Below, piece after piece: positions 8,053 through 17,736 of a stretch of 64,000 nucleotides of DNA. Position 1 is the stretch's first letter; each line of letters opens with the position of its first letter. Under the pieces are notes generated by a model. The model made no database searches. It had not been told where the DNA came from and saw only the letters and a list, made by a program, of their open reading frames with translations. The stretch covers positions 2,666,001 to 2,730,000 of the forward strand of contig OZ244977.1 of NCBI GenBank assembly GCA_965222995.1, read 5' to 3'. Made by a program: the position numbers and the translations under genes. This stretch comes from SB11 sp965222995 (GTDB lineage: Bacteria; Bacteroidota; Bacteroidia; UBA8524).

Positions 8053-8430
8053 ATGAAGATAGCTATAGATTTTGACGGCGTATTACACGGATATAGTAAA
8101 GGCTTCGGAGATGGTGAAATATACGACCCACCTGTACCCGGCGCACCCGAAGCTATGCGTAAGCTAAAAGAACAAGGACATTACCTGTACATATTTACTA
8201 CCCGTACCAATAAGATATTTCGTAAAAAAGACGACGGAAAAGGCGAGAAATACCAACAAGAACAAATAAAACTATGGATGGAGAAATACGATATTCCCTA
8301 CGATAAAATATGGACGTTTGGGAAACCTATGGCAGATTTATTTATTGATGACCGTGCCATAAACTTCTCAGGAAAATGGGATGAAACACTTGAAACTGTT
8401 GCCAATTTTAAAACATGGCTTGAAGACTAA
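8053..8430 (+). CDS. Small HAD-superfamily hydrolase (first of tandem pair)
   Basis: A 125-residue protein with the HAD phosphatase core: motif I DFDGVL at residues 7-12 (nucleophile and acid Asp), a motif II Thr in IFTTRT, and the acidic motif IV FIDDRA near residue 98. There is no cap domain, so it would act on a sizeable or macromolecular phosphate substrate, as in other cap-less members. The substrate is unknown. It is followed 48 bases later by a second HAD protein with the same opening pattern, and the two probably arose by duplication. Confidence 0.8.
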   Translation: MKIAIDFDGVLHGYSKGFGDGEIYDPPVPGAPEAMRKLKEQGHYLYIFTTRTNKIFRKKDDGKGEKYQQEQIKLWMEKYDIPYDKIWTFGKPMADLFIDDRAINFSGKWDETLETVANFKTWLED

Positions 8431-8478
8431 TTTACTCTGAGCATTATGAAACCCAATAACAAATAACAACCAACCAAC

Positions 8479-8928
8479 ATGAAGATAGCGGTAGACTTTG
8501 ACGGAACTATAGTAGAAAACAGATACCCCTCAATTGGTGAAGAAATGATGTTTGCCTTTGCAACGCTTGATGCTTTGCAAAAAAAGGGGCACCAGCTAAT
8601 ACTATGGACGTATAGAGTGGGTAGAGAACTGGATGAAGCCGTTGAATTTTGCCGAAAACACGGTATTGAGTTTGAAGCGGCAAACCAAAACTATGAAGGG
8701 GAAGAAATGGATGAAAAAACTCCCCGCAAACTAAATGTAGATTGTTTTATAGACGACCGCAATGTTGGCGGTTTTTTAGGTTGGGGAAAAGTATATCAGT
8801 TATTATGCCCTGATGATGGCGATTTTGATAAAATGGTTTTAGAGTACGATGCCCACCACAACTACAAAAAACATAAGGGGTTAAAAAAACGCATACTTCA
8901 TTCATTATCAGGAAAAAAGGGGCTATAA
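8479..8928 (+). CDS. Small HAD-superfamily hydrolase (second of tandem pair; BT_0820-like)
   Basis: A 149-residue cap-less HAD protein: motif I DFDGTI at residues 6-11, motif II in LILWTYR near residue 42, and motif IV CFIDDRN near residue 91. It resembles the Bacteroides hydrolase known from the BT_0820 structure, for which no substrate is fixed. The basic tail KKHKGLKKR after residue 130 is extra compared with the first copy and might mediate nucleic acid or membrane contact, which is a guess. The start ATG follows a purine-poor spacer and aligns with the upstream paralogue. Confidence 0.8.
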   Translation: MKIAVDFDGTIVENRYPSIGEEMMFAFATLDALQKKGHQLILWTYRVGRELDEAVEFCRKHGIEFEAANQNYEGEEMDEKTPRKLNVDCFIDDRNVGGFLGWGKVYQLLCPDDGDFDKMVLEYDAHHNYKKHKGLKKRILHSLSGKKGL

Positions 8929-9112
8929 ACAAGCTATAACTATCTGTTGCACTTTTTCTATCACGCTCCATTCGTTCGTCGAAAAGTTCATGATTGCTCA
9001 TAATTTGGCAACATTAATACAATATAATTGCACTTACGGTAATGCAAACAAATAGCACTGCTACCGCTAGGTTCGCAGTACAAAATAACCTATATACTTT
9101 TAACTATAACCT

Positions 9113-11371
9113 ATGAAAAAGGTCTTTTTGGCTGCTTTTTTAGCCATTTTAATACCCTCTCTTTATTCATGTTCAGCCTTTCTGGGACCTAAGGATGTAA
9201 CTCTCTATAGCCCTTATTCGCCTTTCAGGTACAATTTCGTAACAGAGGATATGATTAGGGATGGGGAAAAGCTTAGAGGTGAGTACCCTGATGAAGATTT
9301 TTTATACAACAAGCAAACTATAACCTACACGTTTGATGTTGATGAGAAACTTTTGCTAAAAGAGGATAAAAAGTCTACAAAATCAAGAAGAAGCAAACGT
9401 AAGAAAAAGAGAACCAAAACATTATATAGAAGCTCTTCACAAGTAATAACAGTTACTGAAAGTAATTTACAACGTACTATAGATAAGTTTAATGAAGATT
9501 TAGATAAATCCGACTGGCAAAAAAGTGGGGTAACCGTTACCGAAAAAAATGAGATTGAAGTACTAGCCTTAGATGACAGGCTAAATTACGAACATGCCAT
9601 ATTTTATACTGATGCTGAATCTGTATCAGGAATAACAGGTAAATATGCCGATGATGATAATACCTCCTTTATACTACCCACCTATACCAAAAACTACGAA
9701 AGCAATGGCATTTTTCATGATGATGCGAAAATGGCATACACATCAGTACCCATGTATGTAGTTGGCAATACTTTAAGCTTAGAATACACAAAAGAATATA
9801 ATGATTACCGCTACTTATCGTCAATTTATTTCCCTGATAATCATAGAATAAAAGAAAAAACAATCACTATAGAAATACCTGAAGGGTTAGATGTAGAGCT
9901 GATAGAAATGAATTTTGAGGGGTATGATATTACTCGTACCGAGGGCAAACTGCCCGAAGTAAAAGAAGAAAAAACCAGTCGCAAAAAATCTCGTAAAAAA
10001 AGAAAGAAAAGAAACCGAAGAAAAAGTAGAAAAAAGAGAAGCTCATCAAAAAGCAAAAACATCAAAACTATACACTATACCCTAAAAAACTTTAGGGCTA
10101 TGAAAAGTGAGTATGCCAACTACGGCTCTTCGCATAGTGTGCCTCATTTGTTGGTAATGTGTAAAAGCTATACCGGCAAAAAAGATAGTGTAAGCCTTAT
10201 GGGAAGTGGCACCGCAGCATTATACAAATGGTATAGTACCCTTGCCAATAAAATGGAAAACGAGCCGGATAAAATTGCTGCTATTGCTAAAGATATTGTA
10301 AGAGGTAAAGTAACTGATGAAGAAAAAATATCAGCAGTTTTCTATTGGGTGCAAGATAATATTCGCTATTTGGCATTTGAAGATGGCGTAGCCGCTTTTA
10401 AGCCTGACGAGTGCCAAAATGTATATAGCAAACGCTATGGCGACTGCAAGGGGATGGCAAACCTTACCAAAGAAATGCTAAAATCTCTGAGGTATGACGC
10501 CCGATTAACCTGGATTGGAACCAGCCGCATAGCGTATGATGGGACTACTCCTTCCCTATCTAGTGCCAACCACATGATTTGTGCTGTGTATTTAGACTCC
10601 GATAAAACAAAACCATACTTTTTAGATGCTACAGAAAGTTACGTATCGTTTGGAGATTATGCCGACAGGATACAAGGCAGAAAAGTGATTATAGAAGACG
10701 GTGATAGTTTTATTATAGATTCAGTACCCGTTTATAACTACGACCATAATAAAATTGCCAAAACAGAACAGTATACTGTTGATGGTAAGCTGCTGAAAGG
10801 TAAAGTGAAAAAGGTGTATAACGGAGAAAGTAAAACCTCCATACTTAGTTCATACAACAGTGTAAAAACAGATAGTAGAGAAAGGGCTTTACGTACATTC
10901 TTAAGCCAAAACAACTTCAACCTATCTGTTGCAGATATACAACACTCTGATTTTAGTGAGCGTAACAAACCCTTTGAAATAAACTATACGCTAAACGTAA
11001 AAAATAGAATTCTTACCGATGATGATAAAATTTATATAAACCCTGAGTGGGAAAGAGATTGGGCAAACTATAGAATAGATACAAACCGATACTCGCACTA
11101 CTCATTTAGGTATAAAAAACATACAGAACGTAAAGTATCAATAGCTATACCGCAAGGGTATAAAGTAGAGAGCCTGCCTCAACCCGTTGAAATTGTAACT
11201 GACGAATATATTTTTCGTCTCAATTACAAAAAACAAGGTAATGAAGTAGTATATACCAAAGAAATTATTATGCCCAAGGGGTATTTGCATCGTAGCAACA
11301 TTAAAGAATGGAACGCTGCCATTACCCAAGTTTCAAACTTCTACGATAAATATTTAGTACTAACCAAATAA
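9113..11371 (+). CDS. Exported lipoprotein with DUF3857-like region and transglutaminase core
   Basis: A 752-residue protein with a lipoprotein signal (hydrophobic run, then SLYSC with lipid Cys20). A transglutaminase-like core holds a full Cys-His-Asp triad: YGDCKG with Cys445, NHMI with His487 and FLDATE with Asp505. The part before it is beta-rich, as in DUF3857 proteins, and the part after (from about 530) is another beta domain. Two strongly basic runs are unusual for an exported protein: residues 86-104 and 285-315, dominated by Lys, Arg and Ser. It opens a three-gene operon (gaps of 10 and 2 bases) with a related but inactive-looking protein and a putative barrel. The family's substrate is unknown; peptide bond cleavage or crosslinking at the cell envelope is likely. 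Confidence 0.85.
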   Translation: MKKVFLAAFLAILIPSLYSCSAFLGPKDVTLYSPYSPFRYNFVTEDMIRDGEKLRGEYPDEDFLYNKQTITYTFDVDEKLLLKEDKKSTKSRRSKRKKKRTKTLYRSSSQVITVTESNLQRTIDKFNEDLDKSDWQKSGVTVTEKNEIEVLALDDRLNYEHAIFYTDAESVSGITGKYADDDNTSFILPTYTKNYESNGIFHDDAKMAYTSVPMYVVGNTLSLEYTKEYNDYRYLSSIYFPDNHRIKEKTITIEIPEGLDVELIEMNFEGYDITRTEGKLPEVKEEKTSRKKSRKKRKKRNRRKSRKKRSSSKSKNIKTIHYTLKNFRAMKSEYANYGSSHSVPHLLVMCKSYTGKKDSVSLMGSGTAALYKWYSTLANKMENEPDKIAAIAKDIVRGKVTDEEKISAVFYWVQDNIRYLAFEDGVAAFKPDECQNVYSKRYGDCKGMANLTKEMLKSLRYDARLTWIGTSRIAYDGTTPSLSSANHMICAVYLDSDKTKPYFLDATESYVSFGDYADRIQGRKVIIEDGDSFIIDSVPVYNYDHNKIAKTEQYTVDGKLLKGKVKKVYNGESKTSILSSYNSVKTDSRERALRTFLSQNNFNLSVADIQHSDFSERNKPFEINYTLNVKNRILTDDDKIYINPEWERDWANYRIDTNRYSHYSFRYKKHTERKVSIAIPQGYKVESLPQPVEIVTDEYIFRLNYKKQGNEVVYTKEIIMPKGYLHRSNIKEWNAAITQVSNFYDKYLVLTK

Positions 11372-11381
11372 GCCTGCTACC

Positions 11382-13679
11382 ATGAAACTTAATACAATAA
11401 AACTTCTATTTCTTAGCACGGCATTACTTATTTATGCTACCGCATTTGGGCAGTTTAATAAAGAAAAGTGGAAACCCTACACCACAGAGCAAAAGAAAGA
11501 ATTTTTTAAACAAGCTATTAAAAAAGGTGAGTTTAACGATGATATTTTCGAAATAACCAATGTTCCTACAAAATGGAAAGATGAATCCATAGTTATCTTA
11601 GCAAAAAAGCAATGGTATACAGGTTACGTAAACAATTGGAACAATGTAGCTTATTATACCTACAAAGCCCGCGTACGGTTTAAATTGCAAGACCTTTCAG
11701 CAGTAGAAGGTTTCTCAACCTATTATTTTGAAAACGACGAAATAATAGAAATAACCATTGAGAAGCCTGATGGTACAAGAACCAGAGTTGACGAAGATGA
11801 AGCTATAGAAGTAAGCGAAGAAGTAACAGTACCCTACTTTGGTAAAATAAATGTAAACAACACCAAAAAAATTGCCTTTGAAAACCTTGAACCCGGAGAC
11901 ATTTTAGATGTAACCATTATGGACAAGGAAAAGCATATAAAAAATGCTTTGCATTGGACAGACCCCCTAACATTTTTTATATGGTTTATAACCCCAATGA
12001 AAGTGGGAGCATCTGTTCTAATAAATATTTCAGACCCGTTTAGCTATGCAGGTACAGTGCCCTTAAATACCGACTACCCTATAGTAGAACAGAAAATAGA
12101 TTTTGATTTAGGCAAACACTTTTATCTTAATTTCCGCTCAATAAATGGTGCACCCGAACTTGAAGAAGCAGCAAGCAAAAAAAGAAAAAGAAAACATTGG
12201 GTGTTTCATGATGTGATGCGAGAAAAGCTAAAAGATGAAGCATGGAGCGAGCCACTTGCTTCACTTCCTGCAATAAAATACGAGCTACACTTTATGAACA
12301 AGCGTACACGTAGAAAAACCGATAAGATAATTAACAAAAAAGAACGGCTAAATACTGAGGTAAATGATAAGGATTTAAAAAAGATAGCACACGCATTTAT
12401 TAAAGAAAGTAAGAAAGCAAACGGAGACCTATATTATCATTTTTACAAAAAAGGGAAGAAAATAAAAGGAGACCGTGAGTTTATTGATGCCTTTTATAAC
12501 CACTACAGAACTACCAAACTGTATGAGATAGCTCGCCGCTCAAACAAACCCGTTTACGATGCCTCAGTAAGTAACGCACCTTTTGTGGGATATATGATAA
12601 AAATTCTTAGAAAAAGAATGATACCCTACACACTTATTATGGGTGTTCCACGAGAAGAAGGCGGGTTAGAAGGCTTAATCAGCAGAAACGATTTGATATG
12701 GGGAGTGAAGGTTAAATACGGCAATGACGATGTGATATATACTGACTGTGATTTATACGCTGAACCCGGAGATGTAAACCCCATTTTTGAAGGTATTACT
12801 TTGTATGAAGTAACACCCTCTTGGTGGCGGGGCGGTTATAAAATATACGAGACAGACATACCTGTTTCAAGCCCGAAGAAAAACCAGTTTATTTATAAGA
12901 TAACTGCTGAATTTCAAGAAGATTTAGACACGTTGAAAGTGAAACGTGAAACACACCTAACAGGTATGGCGCGTTACAGGTATAAATCAGAAACCTTTCC
13001 CTACCATACCTATTACCAAAAGTTAAAAGACGAACTCAACTACGACTATAATTTTGCAAGACCGTTTTTATATGAAAAAAGCCTGTTGCGTGATAAATAT
13101 TTCTTAGAATCTGAGGACGAAAGGCTTACACAAAGTGTATTAAACAGAAGAGCTTATTTTACCAAACGCAGCATTAAAAGAGATATAAAACGAGACTATC
13201 AATTGGCTGACTATAGTAAGCTTGAGGTTAAGCAAGACGGTTTGGACACAGAAAACCCCGATATGGTTTATACCGAAGAGTTCAGGCTGCTTGATTTAAT
13301 GAATGAAGCAGGTAATGGAGCTTATATTTTGAAAGTAGGTGAATTTATTGACGGGCAAATAGAAATAAAAGATAAAGAGGAACGTGAACGCCAAAACGCT
13401 ATACTCTTCCCCTATGCACGCACTTATATATATGAAATAAAAATTACTATACCTGCCCTTATGAAAGTAGTAGGTATTGACGCTTTAAATAAAAATATAA
13501 GTAACGAGGTAGGCAGTTTTAGAAGCACAGCCAACCTAAACAACAGCATATTATCCGTTAGAGTAGAAAAAAGCTATAAAGGTATATACCACGACAAAGC
13601 AAAATGGAGTGAACTACTTGAGTTTGTTGATGAGGCAGTTGATTTTAGAAGTATCAAAGTAATTTTAAAGAGACAATAA
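11382..13679 (+). CDS. DUF3857-type exported protein with degenerate transglutaminase core
   Basis: A 765-residue protein with a Sec signal peptide (cleavage after about residue 23, AFGQ). Its layout parallels the preceding gene: an N-terminal beta region with DUF3857-like sequence, a transglutaminase-like middle and a C-terminal beta domain. The triad is broken. In the segment equivalent to YGDCKGMANLTKEML the protein reads NAPFVGYMIKILRKR, so the catalytic Cys is gone. The NHMI His segment is replaced by LIWGVKVKY. Only an Asp in YTDCD remains near the third position. It is therefore probably a non-catalytic partner or scaffold. It starts 10 bases after the lipoprotein gene and ends two bases before the next. 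Confidence 0.8.
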   Translation: MKLNTIKLLFLSTALLIYATAFGQFNKEKWKPYTTEQKKEFFKQAIKKGEFNDDIFEITNVPTKWKDESIVILAKKQWYTGYVNNWNNVAYYTYKARVRFKLQDLSAVEGFSTYYFENDEIIEITIEKPDGTRTRVDEDEAIEVSEEVTVPYFGKINVNNTKKIAFENLEPGDILDVTIMDKEKHIKNALHWTDPLTFFIWFITPMKVGASVLINISDPFSYAGTVPLNTDYPIVEQKIDFDLGKHFYLNFRSINGAPELEEAASKKRKRKHWVFHDVMREKLKDEAWSEPLASLPAIKYELHFMNKRTRRKTDKIINKKERLNTEVNDKDLKKIAHAFIKESKKANGDLYYHFYKKGKKIKGDREFIDAFYNHYRTTKLYEIARRSNKPVYDASVSNAPFVGYMIKILRKRMIPYTLIMGVPREEGGLEGLISRNDLIWGVKVKYGNDDVIYTDCDLYAEPGDVNPIFEGITLYEVTPSWWRGGYKIYETDIPVSSPKKNQFIYKITAEFQEDLDTLKVKRETHLTGMARYRYKSETFPYHTYYQKLKDELNYDYNFARPFLYEKSLLRDKYFLESEDERLTQSVLNRRAYFTKRSIKRDIKRDYQLADYSKLEVKQDGLDTENPDMVYTEEFRLLDLMNEAGNGAYILKVGEFIDGQIEIKDKEERERQNAILFPYARTYIYEIKITIPALMKVVGIDALNKNISNEVGSFRSTANLNNSILSVRVEKSYKGIYHDKAKWSELLEFVDEAVDFRSIKVILKRQ

Positions 13680-13681
13680 GC

Positions 13682-14332
13682 ATGAAAAGGTTTATATATA
13701 GCACTATAGTAACTATAGCTTTATTTCTAACTAATGAGGCTAAAGGGCAAACATTTTTTGAAGCCAGTTACGGACGTTCGTTTTTTGAAACTGCTCAATT
13801 TGACCTTGAATCAGGCGTAAACTTAAATGGTGGTAACCGTTTAAACTTCCAGTTTGGTAAATTTGTAAACAACAGAGTAAGCAGAACTATTTCGTTGTCG
13901 TATGCAAGGAGTACCTCTGATGATATTGAGCAAAGGTCTGAGGTACGCTCTAGTTTAGCAACCCCACAAAATAGGACAGTCAACTTCATACTATCTTCAA
14001 CAGATATAGAGTATGAAAGAAAAAAAACAAAGTTTAATACAGAGTTTGACGATGTTTGGAATATTTACTCAATAGTATCTGTTGGGGTTTCATTTTATAC
14101 ATTAAAAGAAGATGTAGTGGTACCTCCGCCCACTAGTACAGGTATAAGTTTTCCTGAAAATGATGCTGTAGGTTCTGATTTAATATTTATGGCTGGTTAC
14201 GGCTGGGGTGCTGCCAGAAAAATTCATAAAACAGCATATGTATTTAGTGATTTAAGGGCTACACTGGCTCTTGGAAATATTTATAACAGATTCCCCATTT
14301 ACTTAAACTTTGGCTACAAGCAATTTCTTTAA
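13682..14332 (+). CDS. Putative outer-membrane beta-barrel protein
   Basis: A 216-residue protein with a signal peptide (cleavage near EAKGQ, residue 23). The mature part has repeated alternating polar and aromatic strands such as FFEASYGRSFF, TISLSYARS and IYLNFGYKQF, ending in a hydrophobic residue after an aromatic strand. This pattern fits a small outer-membrane barrel of about eight strands. It is the third gene of the transglutaminase operon, two bases after the second, so it may anchor or export for that complex. That is inferred from context only. Confidence 0.65.
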   Translation: MKRFIYSTIVTIALFLTNEAKGQTFFEASYGRSFFETAQFDLESGVNLNGGNRLNFQFGKFVNNRVSRTISLSYARSTSDDIEQRSEVRSSLATPQNRTVNFILSSTDIEYERKKTKFNTEFDDVWNIYSIVSVGVSFYTLKEDVVVPPPTSTGISFPENDAVGSDLIFMAGYGWGAARKIHKTAYVFSDLRATLALGNIYNRFPIYLNFGYKQFL

Positions 14333-14382
14333 CAGAACCCTGTGTTATAACTATTTTCACTTTCTTTGCATCTTTATAAAAG

Positions 14383-15150
14383 ATGAAGGATTTTATCACT
14401 TGGTTGATGCGGAATATTCCGCGCCCGATACTTATACGTTTCAGCTATATTTTTAATAAAATATCACCTTTGTTTCTAAGAGGTGATAAGGTACAATGCC
14501 CTGTTTGCGAAGGAAATTTTAAATACCTGCTGCCTTACGGTACTGTAAAGCGCAGAGACAATGTATTATGCCCCAAGTGTTTATCGCTAGAGAGACATAG
14601 ACTGCTTTGGTTATTTCTACACCAAAAAACCAACTTTTTTAGTGATGATAAAATAGACCTTTTGCATATAGCTCCCGAGCAATGTTTTTATAAGCGTTTT
14701 CGCAAGCAAAAAAATATAAACTACCTAACGGGTGATTTATACTCTCCATTAGCTGACGTGAAAATGGATATACACGAAATGCCGTTTGAGGACAACCGCT
14801 TTGATGCAGTTTTGTGTAACCACGTATTAGAGCATGTGGAGGATAGCCATAAAGCCATGACTGAAATACATCGTGTATTAAAACCGGGCGGCTGGGCAGT
14901 GATGCAAGTACCTTTAGATACAACAAGGAAAGAGACTTACGAAGACCCAACTATTACCAGTGATGAAGACCGTGAAAAGCATTTTTGGCAAAAAGACCAT
15001 GTGCGCCTTTTTGGCTTAGATTATCCTGATAGATTACAGACTGCGGGGTTTAAGGTAACCCCAATTAATTTAAGTGAAGAACTTCCCGCTGAATTGGTTG
15101 AGAAATATCGCCTGCAAAACGGAGAGGTTATTTATTGGTGTCACAAATAA
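14383..15150 (+). CDS. SAM-dependent methyltransferase (class I) with N-terminal zinc ribbon
   Basis: A 255-residue protein. Residues 39-42 and 62-65 (CPVC and CPKC) form a likely zinc ribbon, followed by a class I methyltransferase fold. Motif I is degenerate (LLHIAPEQCFYKRF instead of a GxGxG loop), but the later motifs are clear: MDIHEMPF, FDAVLCNHVLEHVED and RVLKPGGWAVMQVP, then a C-terminal DHVRLFGLDYPDRL typical of this subfamily. The substrate is unknown, possibly a sugar or lipid. It stands alone between the transglutaminase operon and the convergent menE. Confidence 0.85.
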   Translation: MKDFITWLMRNIPRPILIRFSYIFNKISPLFLRGDKVQCPVCEGNFKYLLPYGTVKRRDNVLCPKCLSLERHRLLWLFLHQKTNFFSDDKIDLLHIAPEQCFYKRFRKQKNINYLTGDLYSPLADVKMDIHEMPFEDNRFDAVLCNHVLEHVEDSHKAMTEIHRVLKPGGWAVMQVPLDTTRKETYEDPTITSDEDREKHFWQKDHVRLFGLDYPDRLQTAGFKVTPINLSEELPAELVEKYRLQNGEVIYWCHK

Positions 15151-15160
15151 ACTTTAAAAG

Positions 15161-16264
15161 TTACCGGTTTTGCGTCAATGCTTTTGCAGCACTTTTTTGG
15201 CGTTGCACTTTACCGCTGTCAGTCAACACAAACTCATCCACATAATAAAAAGCTTTGGGCACCTCGTATTTCTCTAAAAAACTTCGCAAATCTACTTTGG
15301 CTTCATATTCTTCCATAGGGTCAATAGGTTTGCCTTTAATAATAACAATAAGCTTTTGCCCCAACTCGGCATCAGGTTCATGCCAAGTAAAATATTCCCG
15401 CCCCATCAACTGTTTCAATCTGGCTAAAGCATTATCAATTTTTTCAAGTTGAATTTTTATTCCTCCTGAGTTAATCACATTATCAATTCGCCCCAGTACT
15501 TCAAAACTTCCGTCTTGGTGTATCACTACCCTATCATTAGTTACAACATCAGCATAGCCTGTAATCTCTCCGTTTATAACCAAGCGTTCATCCCTGTCCT
15601 TACTTACCTGTGCCCCTTTTAGTGGAATGAATCTTGGTGTTGCCCCAACGCCGTTTAGTTTTCTCAAGGCTATATGGGTGTATGTTTCCGTCATGCCATA
15701 GGTATGGTAAAACTCAGGGTCTAGGTCTACAAAACGCTTACTCCAGTTATTATTCATACCGGCACCTCCCACCAACACCTTTCTAAACTTATTTAGCTTT
15801 TGTACCGAAGAAAAATCATAGCCTGATAGTATATGGTGCATTTGTAGGGGGACAAAAGATGCTAAAGCATAATTATGGTTTGCGGTAAGCACTTCCATAG
15901 GATTACCACTGGGTTCAACAACCGCAACAGGTATATTGGCTATCAGCCCCCTAATCAGCATCATTACCCCCCCTGCTGTTTGTACGGAGAGGCATAAAAA
16001 AATTTTATCATCGGCAGTAACATCAAAAACTTCAAGGGTTTGTTTTGCACTTAGCTCTATAAACTTTCTTTTCCACTCAATAGGTTTTGGGGTTCCTGTT
16101 GAGCCTGATGTATGTACTATAAAACTCTCTTCACCACCCAACCATTGTTTTGCAATTTGTATAGCTTGTTGCTGATTATAACTAAGCGTTTCAAGTACTT
16201 TTCCTGATACGTTTTCTAGTGATGAATAGGGTATTTGCTGTTGATTGAATATAAAATATGACAC
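15161..16264 (-). CDS. menE: o-Succinylbenzoate-CoA ligase (MenE)
   Basis: An adenylate-forming ligase of 367 residues, the short form common in Bacteroidota. It activates o-succinylbenzoate with ATP and CoA in menaquinone synthesis. It shows the P-loop HTSGSTGTPKPIEWKR (about residues 51-66), the YGMTET motif in the middle, the hinge GRIDNVINSGG and a C-terminal Lys in DSGKVQRQK. The other men genes are not in this window. It follows an exported class V aminotransferase-fold gene by 17 bases on the same strand, so they probably share the promoter at 17567-17597. Confidence 0.88.
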   Translation of the reverse strand: MSYFIFNQQQIPYSSLENVSGKVLETLSYNQQQAIQIAKQWLGGEESFIVHTSGSTGTPKPIEWKRKFIELSAKQTLEVFDVTADDKIFLCLSVQTAGGVMMLIRGLIANIPVAVVEPSGNPMEVLTANHNYALASFVPLQMHHILSGYDFSSVQKLNKFRKVLVGGAGMNNNWSKRFVDLDPEFYHTYGMTETYTHIALRKLNGVGATPRFIPLKGAQVSKDRDERLVINGEITGYADVVTNDRVVIHQDGSFEVLGRIDNVINSGGIKIQLEKIDNALARLKQLMGREYFTWHEPDAELGQKLIVIIKGKPIDPMEEYEAKVDLRSFLEKYEVPKAFYYVDEFVLTDSGKVQRQKSAAKALTQNR

Positions 16265-16281
16265 AAGTTGAAGATGCGTTT

Positions 16282-17556
16282 TTATACGGATTTCTTTACA
16301 AAATCAGCCAATTGGTCTGCCTCTTCAAAGGTATTATAAATATGGAAGGATGCTCTAACACAATTTACCTCATTTTCACTAACTGCTCTTATACGCATGC
16401 CCTTAGCCAAAGCCATATTATATAAATCTATATGGTTTATTTTTTTTACTTTAAAACTCACTATTGCTGCCCGTGATTGTTCTTCTTCAGGGGTTATAAT
16501 TTCAACTCCGCCACTAATATTTTGTAGTTTTTTATAAAAATAATCAGCCAGTTGCTTGGTACGCGCTTCAATTTTTGCCACACCAATGGTTTCATGGAAG
16601 TTTATAGCCTCTGCCACCCCTTTAAAGGCCGGGGTACTCATAGAGCCATAGTAAAATCTATGGGCACTATCAACATAGCCTTTTATATAAGTAGGCTTTT
16701 CAATAAGGCTCCACCCCGTATCGCAATAGCCTCCCACCCATTTTGCCTGCAACTGGTTTAACTTTTCTTTTTTAACGTATAAAAAACCAGTCCCTTTTGA
16801 TGCCAGCATCCATTTGTGGCAACACGAAGCATAAAAATCGCAACCCATATCATGCAAATCAAGTTGTAGCATACCCGGCCCATGAGCACCATCAATAAAA
16901 GAGTATATGCCTTTATCCTTTGCTAGTTGGCAAATTTGTTTTACAGGCAACACCTGCCCTTGTGTACATGGCATGTGCGGCACAGCAATAACTTTGGTTT
17001 TTGGGTTTATTAGTTGCTCAACTCGGTTAAGGGTTTCATTTGCAGTATTAGCCAATTGCAAAACTTTTAGCTCAATGCCGTCTAATTTAGCTCTGTTTAA
17101 CCACGGTAAGGCATTGCCTACATGCTCGTGATTAGTTATTATTACTTCATCGCCTTTTTTTAAATCAAGTCCCCAGCAAACTATATTAATACCCTCAGTT
17201 ACATTATGCGTTAGGCAAATCTCATCTTCATTAGCTTTAACAAACTTTGCCAATGCAGGAACAGCTTCTTGCCAGCCACCATAATGTCCCGTTGTATCAA
17301 CATTTAACATACTTTCATATTGGCTTTGTATTACCTGATATGGAGATGGTCCCATGGTACCATTATTTAAGTAAGCCCAATTTTTATCCAACGGAAAATT
17401 TTCACGTATTACTGTCCAAAACTCTTCATCGGTTTTATTTTTAAGGGTAGTTAAGTCTCCGGCTTTGCTTTGTGCTTGCAACCACTGCGGTAAAATTGCT
17501 GCACCTGCTGCCAACAGGGCACTTTCTTTTAAAAATTTTCTTCTGTTATGCTCCAT
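16282..17556 (-). CDS. Tat-exported class V aminotransferase-fold PLP enzyme
   Basis: A 424-residue protein of the fold-type I PLP family (cysteine desulfurase and isopenicillin-N-epimerase group). It begins with a twin-arginine signal, NRRKFLKESALLAAGAA, so it is predicted to be folded with its cofactor and then exported. PLP contacts are visible: IDGAHG with Asp222 and His225, and the Schiff-base Lys248 in CCHKWMLASKGTGF. The substrate is unknown. The promoter is excellent (TTTG, 19 bases, TAGGTTTG) and leaves almost no leader. It is co-oriented with menE 17 bases downstream, though a functional link to menaquinone is not evident. Confidence 0.85.
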   Translation of the reverse strand: MEHNRRKFLKESALLAAGAAILPQWLQAQSKAGDLTTLKNKTDEEFWTVIRENFPLDKNWAYLNNGTMGPSPYQVIQSQYESMLNVDTTGHYGGWQEAVPALAKFVKANEDEICLTHNVTEGINIVCWGLDLKKGDEVIITNHEHVGNALPWLNRAKLDGIELKVLQLANTANETLNRVEQLINPKTKVIAVPHMPCTQGQVLPVKQICQLAKDKGIYSFIDGAHGPGMLQLDLHDMGCDFYASCCHKWMLASKGTGFLYVKKEKLNQLQAKWVGGYCDTGWSLIEKPTYIKGYVDSAHRFYYGSMSTPAFKGVAEAINFHETIGVAKIEARTKQLADYFYKKLQNISGGVEIITPEEEQSRAAIVSFKVKKINHIDLYNMALAKGMRIRAVSENEVNCVRASFHIYNTFEEADQLADFVKKSV

Positions 17557-17566
17557 AGCGTTATAT

Positions 17567-17597
17567 CAAACCTACGCTTTGCAGCACGGTTTTCAAA
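17567..17597 (-). promoter_or_regulatory. Promoter of the aminotransferase-menE unit (TTTG-N19-TAGGTTTG)
   Basis: On the minus strand a -33 TTTG (17594-17597) and a -7 TAGGTTTG (17567-17574) are separated by exactly 19 bases, a full match to the Bacteroidota housekeeping promoter. The -7 box ends ten bases before the ATG, predicting a leader of only a few bases. Confidence 0.65.
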
Positions 17598-17736
17598 AAA
17601 AAATAACTGTTCTTATATGTTTTTAAAATTCACGCACTATATTTGAATTATAGCGGATATATAATTTGGTTAACACACAAAAAATCATTTAATCTTCGCA
17701 ATTTGGTAATACTTTGTTTCAACACTAAGAGCAACT

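Noticed and set aside
15161..17556. Menaquinone gene cluster
   Set aside because: Only menE is a men gene here; the neighbouring Tat-exported aminotransferase has no known step in that pathway.
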